A stretch of DNA of 64,000 nt from Sthenelais limicola (GCA_942159475.1 OW804094.1:16923708-16987707); one strand, 5' to 3'. Counted from the stretch's first letter, positions 1 to 11,169 are shown. The notes: generated by a model not told the origin, from the sequence alone. Program-made: numbers and translations.

Positions 1-131
1 ATTCCCTATTGCGAATGTCATGGTTATTTGTAACCTAAAATCAAAACTTTCAGATGTGCGTTGTGAACATTATATGCAAATCAATCCTTGTGGAAATAGT
101 TGGGTTTTCACAAAGTTTTCCAGCATATATA

Positions 132-370
132 TGGGTGAAGTCGCCAGAAAATGTACCATTCGTCTTCACTAATCCTCACAGATAGCCCACATTTAAGACA
201 AAAAAAAAGTTCAAAATACAATTCAACCTAACCAAAAACACTGCTACAATCAACGCAATGCCGAATATATACTCGAATTTACCTAATATTGACCAAATTG
301 TAGCCTAATCTAGCCTAATTTACTAAATGTGTACAGCTGCTAATTGTACATTTTCTGAAAATCTGACCCA
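132..370. mobile_element. MITE family B copy 1
   Basis: Family B reference: about 220-240 bp with inverted ends. One end is GGGTCAGATTTTCAGAAAAT followed by GTACAATT; the second flavour is GGGTGAAATCGCCAGAAAAT. Both flavours can occur on one element. Conserved interior blocks are CCTTCACCAATCCTCTCAAA and ATACTCGAATTTACCTAGTA. There is no ORF of its own. Flanking duplications are short and I could not fix them. Here the left end is GGGTGAAGTCGCC and the right end GAAAATCTGACCC. Confidence 0.85.
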
Positions 371-508
371 TGTACTGTATTTTGATGGGGAAATGAGTCA
401 AACACCACTTGTATATTTGTAAAGTGTTGATGGTGGTCGTGCACGTGCTCCAAGACCCATTAAAACCCAGAGCAGAAGATCACACACTTGAACATAGAAT
501 CCTTCATT

Positions 509-616
509 AAGCCTAGACCACTAAGCCGATTCTCATGCGATTTTGCGCCGCAGAGGACTCTTTAGCACTAAATTGTGTGAGAATAGCATGAGAGTCGCCT
601 TAGTGGACTAGGCCTT
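509..616. mobile_element. foldback family D copy 1
   Basis: A 108-bp palindromic element: TTAAGCCTAGACCACTAAGC at one end and its complement CTTAGTGGACTAGGCC at the other. The unpaired core contains GCCGCAGAGGACTCTTTAGC. Confidence 0.78.
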
Positions 617-732
617 TTAGATCGCAATACCCTCATCTCTTTGTATTTCAAAAGATAATTTCCTTACATATAACTGTATGGTGAAAACTGGTCAAGACCT
701 TAAGTGAGAAACAACTATAAACAAGGAAGATA

Positions 733-1123
733 TATGTGATGTGTTCCAGGGAAATGAGTCATAAGTCGTAAAATATAGATTTTGAGATATCATAATATTT
801 GGAAAGAGGTCATTAAGCCTAATCCAATGATAGTAAACAGTAGGACACCTAAAATTGCATTTCAATATTTTAAATTTGATAAATTTATTTTGAAAAAGAA
901 AGTTTGCAATGTTTCTGGATGGGTTATTACCAGTAACGTAACTAAATAACTCCATACGAAGGCCTTCAAAATGCGAGGATATATTTAATACAATGTCCTG
1001 AAATTTGTTATATAGATTCATATCACTATGAGTGCTAAACCCTCTATAAATTTTGTGTTAAAAACACTTTGAAAAGTATAATTATGGCGACTTATGACTC
1101 ATTTTCCTGAAACACATCACATA
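733..1123. mobile_element. MITE family A copy 1
   Basis: Family A reference: about 400 bp with terminal inverted repeats of roughly 38 bp. One end is TGTGATGTGTTTCAGGAAAA followed by TGAGTCATAAGTCGC; the other is its complement, ending CTGAAACACATCACA. TA commonly flanks both ends, suggesting a TA target duplication and a Tc1/mariner-type mobilising transposase (inference). There is no ORF of its own. The interior is AT-rich, with the conserved blocks TTACTATCATTGGAATCGGC and TTTCAAAAACGAAAATATC. This copy has diverged (TTCCAGGGAAATGAGTC). Confidence 0.85.
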
Positions 1124-1360
1124 TATTCTATGACTGAGATCAATACAGATACCAACCCATTTTGTCAAGAAAAGGTCATCCTCTCGACCATGTATTATTT
1201 ACATCATATCAAGAATATCTATGCTGAGTAGCTGTGCAGGTGACCTTCAGTTAGAATGAGGTACTTATGACAAGGTATGCCTCGCAGTTCAGATGTTACC
1301 AGAATCAGAGATTTAATACAAAGGCCATACGTTTGGATACCCACTTGTCTTTCTTTAAAG

Positions 1361-2125
1361 CTGCATTCTCAGATATTAAGACAAATATTATCCAATAGGG
1401 GATATGCATGTCTCACTGCGCATGTCTCCTGCAGTGTATGCTAGGATGGATTCTATTGTATTGTGATATACAAATATTTGGCAACATTTTTATCGAAATT
1501 TACAAGAATGTTTTCACCAATATCATGGCTTGTATAGGTGATCTATAAAAACCAAATGCATTCTGGGAGAGATGGAGACTTTTGTTATGTAAACATGTAT
1601 AACACATGTATATTGACATTAGAGCATTGATAAATATTCCATGCTGAACATCTATAGGTTTTAGACTGTACCATTAGTCCCATAATTCCGTCCGAATCAA
1701 GATTCAAGATGGCGGCTATGCAAGTCCCCTATTTACTCATATTATGACTTATAGGACTGGATTCATCAATATTCTGCAACTGTTACATGTTTATACAAGA
1801 GTTACTCATATTATCACTTATAGGACTGAATTTATCAATATTCTGCTGCTGTTATATGTTTATACAAGAGTAACTCATATTATGACTTATAGGACTGGAT
1901 TCATCAATATTCTGCTGCTGTTATATGTTTGTACAAGAGTAACTCATATTATGACTTATAGGACTGAATTTATCAATATTCTGCAACTGTTACATGTTTA
2001 TACAAGAATTACAAGTGGGAACGGGTGAGAGATAACTGCTGCTAGTGAGCGATGATAAGAGAAGTCATCATAAGAAGGGATTAGGGCGGGTTTTAGAAAC
2101 CCTGTAGCAAAAACAACTGTACAAA
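1361..2125. repeat. dispersed repeat J copy 1 with 69-bp array
   Basis: Starts AAAGCTGCATTCTCAGATA and ends GAAACCCTGTAGCAAAAACAA. The same start (AAAGCTGCATTCTCAGCTG) and end (GAAACCCTGTAGCAAAAACAA) bound a shorter copy at 59824-60053. Part of it (GGCGGCTATGCAAGTCCCCT) recurs inverted at about 35803-35830, and another AATGCTGCATTCTCAGCTAA start is at 32490. Confidence 0.65.
1741..2011 (+). repeat. 69-bp tandem repeat, four copies
   Basis: Unit starts are at 1741, 1810, 1879 and 1948 (ATTATGACTTATAGGACTGG). Because 69 is a multiple of three, one frame stays open across all copies and gives a 94-residue ORF with a 23-residue period (MTYRTGFINILLLLYVYTRV). It lies within dispersed repeat J, whose other copy has only one unit. 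I regard the ORF as a by-product. Confidence 0.85.
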
Positions 2126-2876
2126 ATCCTTCAAAACGTTGATTAAACGAATTTTAGATTTTTGTTGTTGTTGTTGAGACTTTGATTTAGTCAAGATGAC
2201 TATGTCGGCGGATCTAAGCTCCCTGCTTAGGGAGGATTTCAAGTCCTGCCAGACATTACAATTATGATACGTAAGGGTAACAAAGTACCTTTGCGTCGAC
2301 GACACGCAGGTGGCCCTTACTAGTGGTGGTCTCAGACAACAAAAATATTACAATCAAGATATTGCTCATCGAAATGCAGAGAATATATACACATATACAA
2401 GTGAGACGAATGAATTTTCACTTTGGGTTTTGTAACTAAGGTATTTGTAACTGTTATAGGTACATAGAAGTATGATTAAGTACTGAAAAGGTACAAACAT
2501 GATTATTTTCAGAGAGGAGGGAATTTCGAGGAGGGGGTGTGGTGGGGTGTAGAAAAGGAGAGAGATGTGATCGGTGAGGATCGGATCAATAAAAGAAGTT
2601 TGTCAAATAGAAGAATAATAAAGGATCAGATCAATAAAGGAAGTTGTCATCAGCCCAAATGGCATTTGGTTTGATTAGGCTGGTGAATTTTTTGCTAGTG
2701 TCTGAGTTTTGGACATTAGGCTCCAACGAGTTCCAATAATAGGGAAGTTTATAGAATGTTGACTTCCTTACTAATTTTTCATAGATGAATTGAAAAAGAA
2801 TGGAACAAAGTTTAGAAAATATATACTTTTTACCCGACGGTAGTTGAGAATGTAGCTTTAAAAAACGGTGTTATAA

Positions 2877-3099
2877 GGGCCAGATTTTCAGAAAATGTAC
2901 AATTGGCAGCTCTACACATTTAGGGAATTCTCCTAAATTAGGCTGAAAAATGAAGAATACCAGGTATATCTGATTATATTTGGTATTGCATTGATTTAAA
3001 GTATCAGTTGTGTTATGTTAAACTGCATTTTGAAGCTCGTTTTTGTTTTAAATGTTGGCTATTTGAGAGGATTTTACATTTTCTGAAAATCAGACCCAT
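2877..3099. mobile_element. MITE family B copy 2
   Basis: Ends GGGCCAGATTTTCAGAAAAT and TTTTCTGAAAATCAGACCC; interior in reverse orientation to copy 1. Confidence 0.8.
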
Positions 3100-4630
3100 A
3101 TATATATGGGTACATGGACTCTATTTCGTTGACGTTCAGGCCTGATTGTAGGAGAGAAATTGCTTTGAGCTTGCCGTTGAGAGAGTTTTTGAAACCTTTA
3201 ATTAAGAATATGATCGAAACATCTACATATGATTGTATGGAAATTGATTTTTTTCAACATCCACCTTAATGATTCTTTCGTTCCCTTTCTTTCTACATGT
3301 ATTAATCAAGTTTTTATTATGATCTTCGAACTACAGACATCTTACCCTGACCCTCATCAACCTCCTGCTCTTTCATTGCCTCCCCAGCAACTCTTTTTAT
3401 TCCCTTTTTTATTGCTTCACTCTTACTTTCCTTGTAGTTAAACCTAAGTACCACACTTTGTATTGGTCTAAAACTTAAGTCTCGCTGCTTAAGAAGCTTC
3501 CAGAATATTCCAGTAGCCAGACTTTTCTCCCTTCCAAGTAGGGAATCTGTCCAGACACTTCATTATATTATATCAGCCTCCTTCAAGTCCCCTTGACTCC
3601 ATAATCGTAATGTCTATTGACAGGGAATTGTCTGTGCAAGGCCTGATACCCTCATTATTTACTGCTCCGTTTTACTCGCCCATTTTCCCTTTCACTCCTT
3701 GCTTTCTACCTCTACTTCTCCTTCTTCCTCTAACCGTAACCGCTTAAGCCTGGCTTGCCACATTTTTCCTGATTTCTCTTTTCACTCGCCGCTTTGAATG
3801 CTTGCTGCAGGGCTGAGCGGTTGAAACCTATCCCCCATCAGGAGAAAGTCACTGACATGAGCTGCTCTGTCCACATCAGGTTGTTGACCGTATTGGCTAT
3901 GGCCAAATGCTTGGGGTTAAGTCGCAAGGGCACCTTGCCTTTGATTTGGCCAAGTGAACCCTTGCGGCTAAGCCGTAGACCGCCACGTCTGATTGCAATT
4001 GCGGGGCTGATAATAGAAACTGGTGGAGAGTTCTATTACATCAGAGGACAGGCTGATTCCCTCTTTCTACCCCCTCTCTCTTACAGAGTCAGGCAGGGGA
4101 AATACAAATACCCAGTTTCTATTGGCAGGACTGACACAGGATTTCTCTCATGCACACTATTGGAAATGGGGGTATAGTCAGGCTTGGTGTTAATGGAACA
4201 CCTTGTGACACACCCAAAAGTACAGAGATCTCTATAACAGAGATTTATAGCAAACGGGCTGCGCCTAACTGGACATTTGGTGTGGTGTCTAGATTAGACA
4301 GGTGTCCGCTTTCAGATGTTTTTAAGTTATTAATTATTTCACAAGAATTTTGATATCTGTACAACGTAACAAGCAACTTACACACTGGTGCATATACTAT
4401 ATACAACTATGATATGCTAGCACAAAGTATGTTGTAATACTCTTGTGGCAAAGCATAACACTAATCTACAAATAATTTGGAGATAAGTCAATTAGGAGGA
4501 AAATATCACCAACACTCCATCCTATAATAAGATCCCACTGGCAAGTGATTTACTTGAAATACTCAAGTTACAGCAAATTAGACTGGTGTCACATATAAAT
4601 ATTGTTAAGTTTATAAATGAAATGTATATA
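3100..4630. other. unassigned stretch with GC-richer island
   Basis: 3430-3790 is pyrimidine-rich; 3790-4270 is GC-richer and contains a 127-codon plus-strand frame (3794-4177, MNACCRAERLKPIPHQ...) that I do not recognise. No domain, splice logic or repeat partner was found. It could be a transposon fragment or an exon of another gene. Confidence 0.3.
3915..3980. repeat. imperfect hairpin in GC-richer island
   Basis: TTAAGTCGCAAGGG pairs with CCCTTGCGGCTAA about 30 bp away, within an otherwise unexplained GC-richer island (3790-4270). Confidence 0.5.
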
Positions 4631-4746
4631 TACTATCAGACAAGGACATCTTGGATCAGATGAAATACCCCCAAAAGGGGATCTGTAACCCAAGTATAAA
4701 GAAAATCTTTAAAAAAAAACGATACACGTTGTGTAAATAAAACATC

Positions 4747-4981
4747 AGTAGTATAAAGAAGTGCGTACTCTTCCCAGGCAACAGTGAGTAGTATATGGAA
4801 ATGCGTACTTTTCTCATGCAACAGTGAGTAGTATATGGAATAGCGTACTTTTCTCATGCAACAGTGAGTAGTATATGGAATAGCGTACTTTTCTCATGCA
4901 ACAGTGAGTAGTATATGGAATAGCGTACTTTTCTCATGCAACAGTGAGTAGTATATGGAAATGCGTACACTTCCCAGGCAC
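4747..4981 (+). repeat. 40-bp tandem repeat, about six copies
   Basis: ACAGTGAGTAGTATATGGAA occurs at 4781, 4821, 4861, 4901 and 4941, exactly 40 bp apart. The outer units end CTTCCCAGGCA; the inner ones end TTTTCTCATGCA. Confidence 0.92.
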
Positions 4982-5008
4982 ATAATAGGTAATGGAAATT
5001 GTCCACAT

Positions 5009-5414
5009 ATATGTGATGTGTTCCAGGAAAATGAGTCATAAGTCGCAAAATAATTATTGATATTTTTCAAAGTGTCTTTTTCACATGATTTCATTATTGG
5101 AATGTTCTATTCTTTGGTGGGTTGATCACTTATAGCTATATCAATCGATGTATCAAATTTAAGAACAATCTATGTAATATATCCTTTCGTTTTGAAGGTC
5201 TTGAAGTTACTTTACTGTGTATTGACCCCCAGAAATATTGGAAACTTTTTTTTCAAAAACGAAAATATCAAACTTAAAATCTAGAAATATTTATTAGATT
5301 ATTAGACTGTTTACTATCATTGGAATCGGCTTGATCTCATCTTTTCAAATATGGTGATATCTCAAAATCCATTTTTTGCGACTTATGACTCATCTTCCTG
5401 AAACACATCTCATA
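5009..5414. mobile_element. MITE family A copy 2
   Basis: Both ends are present: ATGTGATGTGTTCCAGG at the left and CCTGAAACACATCTCAT at the right. The interior aligns to the family (GAACAATCTATGTAATATATCC; ATCATTGGAATCGGC). It follows directly on a 40-bp tandem array. Confidence 0.85.
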
Positions 5415-5921
5415 TGTGGGTTATTACACTTGGGGAAATTTCGTACATTGAGGTGGAATTCTGGCCAAAGTCTATTTGCGCTATATCAGGATTGCCATCT
5501 TAGCATCTTAGCAGTAGTTCCTCAGAGAAAAGATCTGTTACATTCTTAACACGAAACCATGCCCCTTGTCACTTTTATCCCTTAGTTTGTACACCATAAA
5601 GTCCAAAAACACAAAACTCCAGGACCTTTTATAGCTCTTCCTAGAGACTTTATTTCTTACAAGGTATTTATTACCATTGGAATGATTGGTTCTTATAGCC
5701 AGACGCTCTAGATTCGTTTTATTCTGTAACTAAGGCCCTTATCCAGGAAGAAGGAATGGAGTCACCCATCCTATTCTGGCACATGCCAGGTGCCCGCCAT
5801 TAAACGAGCGTCTGAATGACGTATCACCCTGAGCCTCATCATCAAGATCAACCGTTTTACTCCAGATCATTCAAACAAGTATTAACCATCGTGATTTGGG
5901 GGGAAATACGCTCCTCTAGGC

Positions 5922-6411
5922 ATGTGATGTGTTATAGGAAAATGAGTCACAAGTCACAAAATTGATATTTTTTTAAAGTGGTTTATACACAAGATATCTT
6001 TGTGGGAATGCAATAAGTTTTAGGATGCCTTAAGTCGTATGGATACATGCTCCAGATTTTGAGACAGTGTATTAAATAAATATATGCATTTCTATGGTCA
6101 TTCTGTAGAGTATACTTAGCTACTTCACTAGTAATCTTTTGCCTAGAAATATTGCAAACTTTTTTTTAAAATATGGAAATATCAAGCTTAAAATATACAA
6201 ATATGGAAGACCTGGATTTTATCCAGAAGCCTGGTTACCTATTTGTCTAAACTCTGTAAAACCTCAGACAAATAAAGTATTTTTCAATTCAATTAGATGC
6301 TTTAATGTTTACATTCATTAAAATCGCCTTAATCTCCTCTTTTCAAATATGATGACATCCCAAAATCCATTTTTTGCAACTTGTGACTCATTTTCCTAAA
6401 ACACATCACAA
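5922..6411. mobile_element. MITE family A copy 3, enlarged
   Basis: Ends CATGTGATGTGTTATAGG and CCTAAAACACATCACA. At about 490 bp it is longer than its relatives. An extra stretch around 6190-6290 (GGAAGACCTGGATTTTATCC to CAAATAAAG) is absent from other copies and may be a secondary insertion. Confidence 0.75.
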
Positions 6412-6749
6412 ATGGGTCGCGCAACTGCCACTCCCGCTACTGCAGCAGCAGCGCGACACTGCCGTGGTGGCCTACACGCTGCACCAGATTCCCTGACAAA
6501 ACGTGCGTGTTAGGTGTCAACGGAAGATCAGGCAATGTGACTGAATGGCTGAGAAATCCTAGCCTGGCCCCGGAAATTAAAGGTCTTCTGAGAGTATCAG
6601 GCCTTTTGTGAGTGGTGATCCTCTCTGGGAATAGGGTGTCAATGAGTTCCCACCTCATCAGCTTGTGAAATACGTTCTGCCCCGGGCATGCGCAGGCCAG
6701 ACTTCATTATTTTACGCTGATATGCTACTACTGCCAACACTGCTACTTG
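6412..6749. other. unassigned GC-richer stretch
   Basis: Contains a CAGCAGCAGCGCGACACTGC run and a 73-codon minus-strand frame (6437-6658). No family recognised and no matching sequence elsewhere in the window. Confidence 0.3.
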
Positions 6750-6986
6750 TGGGTCAATTCACCAGAAAATGCACAATTCGCCTTCACCAATCTTCATAAA
6801 TAACCCAAATTTAAGAGGAAAATCAGGTTCAAAATACAGTTCAACATAGCCAGACAGATTTATTGATTGAATACAACACAGAATACATTCAGATATACCT
6901 AGCATTTATCACTTTTCACTCTAATTTAGCAGAATTTGATAGATGTGTAGAACTGTAGATTGAGCATTTTCTCAAAATATGACTCT
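6750..6986. mobile_element. MITE family B copy 3
   Basis: Ends GGGTCAATTCACCAGAAAAT and GCATTTTCTCAAAATATGACTC. The right end has diverged and runs into a G-rich tract. Confidence 0.75.
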
Positions 6987-7110
6987 TGTAGTGGTTCGGG
7001 GGGAGGAAAGAGGGCGGGGAGGAAGGGCAGGGGGAGCGGAGGGGTAGAGGAGGCTATAAAGGGGGATTGCGGGCTCAAAAAGGGAAATGACTCGGGGTTA
7101 AGGGGACAAG
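6987..7110 (+). repeat. G/A-rich tract
   Basis: GGGGGGAGGAAAGAGGGCGG and similar, about 110 bp of purine bias just after a family B end. Glycine-rich frames on the plus strand and proline-rich frames on the minus strand are compositional. Confidence 0.75.
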
Positions 7111-7620
7111 AGAATGGGTGGCTTGAGTCCATTAAAGTCGATCACACAAACATGTGCTGTTTTATCAATGAGAGGAAATAGAGTATTTGCATGGCAGGAT
7201 GAAATAATGAGAATAGGAGGACAGCCATGGGAATTTAACGCTTTAATTCGTTAGAATTTGAAATCGATGTTGTTAAATGGGCAATTAAACTGCAGCTAAA
7301 GCTTCACTGGTAATACATCTAGCAATATGATTGTAGAATAATTGTCTAGTTCTTTGTTTATGTTACTGATAATTTTAGATAAGTTCTCAGCTGAAGCACA
7401 TGACTTGTGATTGATAAATTATATCAACAACGTTTATTTTCTACCATTTTGACAACCAGCCCTATCCCGTATATAGATCTATAGCGATATCTCCCCGTCT
7501 ACCAATTGAATAAATTGACCAAGTTTCAGAGGTGAAAATGGAGAATTATTTAATTCATGTTTGAAGTGTTGTTAGATTATGATAGAGCTAGCATAGAATA
7601 TTTAAAGTAACTACCGGCCC

Positions 7621-7861
7621 TGGGTAGGACCATAAAGTGCCTTTCTGTCTCCTTTCTCTGTCTCTCTCTCCCTTCTTCTCTGTCTCTATTTCCTGGGTAG
7701 GACCATAAAGTGCCTTTCTGTCTCCTTTCTCTGTCTCTCTCTCCCTTCTTCTCTGTCTCTATTTCCTGGGTAAGACCATAAAGTGCCTTTCTGTCTCCTT
7801 TCTCTGTCTCTCTCTCCCTTCTTCTCTGTCTCTATTTCCTGGGTAAGACCATAAAGTGCCT
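7621..7861 (+). repeat. 73-bp tandem repeat, 3.3 copies
   Basis: TGGGTAGGACCATAAAGTGC at 7621, 7694, 7767 and 7840 with a strict 73-bp period and a pyrimidine-rich second half. Confidence 0.92.
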
Positions 7862-8108
7862 CCCTCTCGGCTCTCCTGCCCTTGATATAACCATATTAAA
7901 TGTGTTGATAAGGACGTAAAGCAACCAATCTCACTCACTCACTCCCTCCCAGCTCTCCTGCCCTTGATATAACCATATTAAATGTGTTGATAAGGGCGTA
8001 AAGCAACCAATCTCCCTCACTCACTCCCTCTCAGCTCTCCTGCCCTTGATATTACCATATTAAATGTGTTGATAAGGACGTAAAGCAACCAATCTCACTC
8101 ACTCACTC
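7862..8108 (+). repeat. 82-bp tandem repeat, three copies
   Basis: GCTCTCCTGCCCTTGATAT at 7870, 7952 and 8034. It follows directly on the 73-bp array. Both units contain a (GACC/GACG)...TAAAG core, so one may derive from the other. The array ends 150 bp before the 8262 exon. Confidence 0.9.
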
Positions 8109-8261
8109 TTCTAAAAACATAAGCATCGCGTCGTGCTCCTACAACGAACCGTTGGGTATTATGGGGAGGTGTAAACAATGTCGTAAGCCCTTTACCAATG
8201 AGTGTTTCTACCAATGACGATTCTCCTTTGATTCATGACGTTTTCTATTTTGATATTTCAG

Positions 8262-8375
8262 GAGGCCGCTATAAGTGTTTTCTCTATAATAAAAAAGTAT
8301 TTAGATGATCAAACAATGAGAAAGTTGGTACTTCCAAAGGCTAAGAGTCTATTCCACAAATCTACTAACGTGCGG
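8262..8375 (+). CDS. SCYL2: SCYL2-like exon, HEAT region part 1
   Basis: A 114-bp, 38-codon exon, phase 0 to 0. The acceptor is TTTTCTATTTTGATATTTCAG and the donor CGG|GTGAGT. It starts EAAISVFSIIKKYLDD and ends SLFHKSTNVR, matching the paired-helix segment of SCYL2 in which a (V/I)LP.(I/A)K block is followed by short basic residues and then VR. The preceding exon, expected to end in a region like YRAL...Q, was not recognised upstream. This is the first exon of the gene that I can support. Confidence 0.8.
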
Positions 8376-9271
8376 GTGAGTGTATTTTTGTTTTTTAAGA
8401 GAATTTATTTTGAGACAATTTCACATTCGTGATTGTTCCGTCCTTGATGTAAATAAAGCAAGATAATAATTAAATCTGAGACACATCTTATAATATCCCT
8501 TATACAAAATTACGCATTAGTAAATAGCTAGACCCAGCAGTGGGCAGAATAACCATGGCAATTTGTATATGAATTAAACCCGTGAGCCTATGTCACAATT
8601 ATGTATCACTGTATTGTTTGACCTGCTGTATAAACATCCTAAATAAAATTTTAAAAATGTTATGTACATTAGAACTCATTTCGCAATGTGGTATCACCAT
8701 GATAGAGAGGGAGAAGTCGTTTTCTCATATAAGTTAAATGTGCAAATGTTCAAATAAGTAATAGTAGCTACTCGTACCTCTTGAAAAAATATAAGCATTC
8801 CGCAATACATTATTAAATTTGTTGTTATATGAATACAGCCCATCATTTAACATAAATGATGTAGCCTAAAGGTAGAATTTAAATGGTATATATTAATAGC
8901 TGATTTTTAAAAGTAAATTTGCTTTTATTCATTTAATATTATATTTGTTTATAAATGTTACCAAAAGACTGCATAACCAGAAAACGTGTTATGTTCATGC
9001 GTTGCCTACTACTAGTGTAGGAGAGGGACTAATCATATATGCTGCTCACCATTCACATAATACTAATAATGAATAAGAATGAATTCTTTTTGTTTTTGTT
9101 TTTAAAGGTCTAATAATGAATTCTTTTTTTTGCAACGACTACATGTTACAAAACTGGTGATACACTTGGGATAATAATCTGGTCTGCCAGTGTATGCCTT
9201 ATGACTTATATTGTATCTCTCTTGAGTGAAATACAATTTGATGGAGCCTGAATTTAAAGGAATGCAGCAGA

Positions 9272-9511
9272 TGGGTCAGATCTTTAGAAACTGTACAATA
9301 CGCCTTCACCAATTGTCTCAAATAACTTACATTTAAGGCTGAAATAGCTTCAAAATTCAGTTTGATTAACACAGCAAAACAGATGCTATAAATCAACGCG
9401 ACACCAAATATACTCAGATATATCCGGTATTCATCATTTTTAAGCCTAATTTAGCAAACATTTCCTATTTTTTTACGACTACCAATTTTACATTTTCCGT
9501 GAATCTGACCT
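9272..9511. mobile_element. MITE family B copy 4
   Basis: Ends GGGTCAGATCTTTAGAAAC and TTTTCCGTGAATCTGACC. Confidence 0.75.
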
Positions 9512-9546
9512 AGATATCATTCAATATAAAGCATCTAGGTAGTGTA

Positions 9547-9781
9547 GGGTCAGGTTGCCAGAAAATGCACAATTGGCCTTCACCAATCCTCTCAAATAAC
9601 CAAAATTTAAGACGAAAATCAGGTTCAAAATACAGTTCAGCATAACCAGCCAGATTCATTAAATGAACACAACACAGAATACACTCAAATATACCAAGTA
9701 TTTATCACTTTTCCCTCTAATTTAGCAGAATTTGATAGATGTGTAGAACTGTAGATTGTGCAGTTTCTGAAAATCTGACCC
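9547..9781. mobile_element. MITE family B copy 5
   Basis: Ends GGGTCAGGTTGCCAGAAAAT and GTTTCTGAAAATCTGACCC. It is 35 bp from copy 4, a near-tandem pair just upstream of the 9861 exon. Confidence 0.8.
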
Positions 9782-9860
9782 TGTACATTGATAAAGAGAG
9801 AAAGCTTATTTCCTGGTTATTTTACTCCACCCGCTTGTTCCACTACTACGCCACCGACAG

Positions 9861-9993
9861 ATCCAACTCAACGCCTTGGCGTGCATTGACAAGCTGCTGG
9901 ACAGCCTAGATAAAATGATGATACTAGATGAGGTACTCCCTTTCCTCACCGAGTTAAAGGCTCAGGATGTAGACATCATTATGGCAATCATTG
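9861..9993 (+). CDS. SCYL2: SCYL2-like exon, HEAT region part 2
   Basis: A 133-bp exon, phase 0 in and phase 1 out, acceptor CCACCGACAG and donor TTG|GTAAGT. The translation contains NALACIDKLLDSLDKMMILD and then EVLPFLTELKAQDVDIIMAI. It aligns with the SCYL2 pattern LxCLGKILEYLDKW..D.ILPFL followed by a MGI-type helix. It is one of the two most strongly conserved exons in the window. A family B transposon ends 80 bp upstream, and a family A transposon starts 27 bp downstream. Confidence 0.9.
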
Positions 9994-10019
9994 GTAAGTC
10001 TATTCTCTAGAGCACCCGA

Positions 10020-10437
10020 CGTTATGTGTTCCAGTAAAATGAGTCACAAGTCGCAAAGTTGATATTTTTCAAAGTGTTTTTTTACAGGATCTATTTATTG
10101 AAATGCTCTGATTATTAGTGTGTTTAGCACTTATAGTCATATGAATCTATGTATCAAATTTCAGGACATTGTATTAAATATATCCTTGCATTTTGAAGGC
10201 CTTTGTATGGAGTATATTTAGTTACTTTACTGGTAATTACCCATCCAGAAATATCGAAAACTTTTTGTTCAAAAATAAGAATATCAAACTTAAGATATAG
10301 AAATACTTATTAGGCGTCCTATTGTTTACTATTATTGGATTCAGCTTGATCTCATCTTTTCAAATTGATATATATCAGTGATATCTCAAAATCCATATTT
10401 TGCGACTTATGACTCATTTTCCTGAAACAGATCACAA
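10020..10437. mobile_element. MITE family A copy 4
   Basis: Left end TTATGTGTTCCAGTAAAATG, right end CCTGAAACAGATCACA. It lies 27 bp downstream of the 9861 exon donor, so it occupies the start of that intron. Confidence 0.8.
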
Positions 10438-10535
10438 ATGTGTTTTAGAGAAATGAGTCACACGTCACAAAATTGATATTTTACATAGTGATTTATTCAC
10501 AAGATCTCTTTATCATTTAATTATATGGGATTGTT
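10438..10535. mobile_element. MITE family A left-end fragment
   Basis: AATGTGTTTTAGAGAAATGA, then GTCACACGTCACAAAATTGA and CACAAGATCTCTTTATC: the left 100 bp of family A, directly abutting copy 4, with no right end. Confidence 0.6.
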
Positions 10536-11050
10536 TGATTGGGTAACAGTTGTCATGTGTCACTAATTGCAAAAAAATGAATGAGTTCGGATTTGTTTTT
10601 CTTTCAACTTTTAGATTCGTTATGACGATTCAGAATCGCAAAAATAAAGGTTTACATTTCATAATGTGTCTTTGCTACTATGCAGGAATAATTGAAGAAT
10701 TCATAATTATAGGACCTCGTCGTTTCGATTGCCTGCGCCTCGTTCTATTCTTTCTAAATCACTTAAATCTAAAATTTAATTAAATTTAAAATTTAAGTTT
10801 GCTATACTAGCTAGCGTTCAATGATCTTATTGTTGCCTAGCCGTCTCTTATTGTCACCCCTCACAAGTATACATTTGCGGCCATTTTAGATGACCCTGTC
10901 TCGAATAGAACTATACATACATAGAACAGTATACGTTTATAATTTCACTGTTGCCTTACACCAATTTATTCAAATGATATTTATTCAATACTGTTACAAA
11001 AGTTCTCTCAGCAAAAAACTGAAATAATTTGCTCTTCTTTTCTTTTGCAG

Positions 11051-11169
11051 CTATCTATAAACACATGTTATTAGACAAGAAATTTGGTCTCACTCATAAC
11101 CTACTGGCGACCAAGGTTCTACCAACGCTAATTCCCTATGCAGCAAGTCCCGGCCTAGGCCTTGTACAG
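11051..11169 (+). CDS. SCYL2: SCYL2-like exon, HEAT region part 3
   Basis: A 119-bp exon, phase 1 in and phase 0 out, with a strong acceptor (TTTGCTCTTCTTTTCTTTTGCAG) and donor CAG|GTGCGT. It reads AIYKHMLLDKKFGLTHNLLA then TKVLPTLIPYAASPGLGLVQ. The KK(L/F)G(I/L)T..LA.KVLP.LIP signature is diagnostic of SCYL2. The exon ends at Gln just before an F-x-x-(L/F) helix, which is where I recall the vertebrate reading frame crossing into its next block. Confidence 0.92.

Noticed and set aside
3794..4177. 127-codon plus-strand frame
   Set aside because: Not assigned as a gene: no domain recognised, no splice context tied to SCYL2, and it may be part of an unknown transposon. Recorded as an unassigned stretch.
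6437..6658. 73-codon minus-strand frame in a GC-richer patch
   Set aside because: No recognisable motif; possible transposon relic only.
8116..8175. GC-richer stretch HRVVLLQRTVGYYGE with possible phase 0 donor GTGTAA
   Set aside because: It would phase into the 8262 exon but does not resemble the SCYL2 segment expected there, and the acceptor (AACATAAG) is weak.
1..8261. Search for SCYL2 pseudokinase exons
   Set aside because: No stretch with kinase-like motifs or the expected exon preceding EAAISVF was found. They probably lie upstream of the window.
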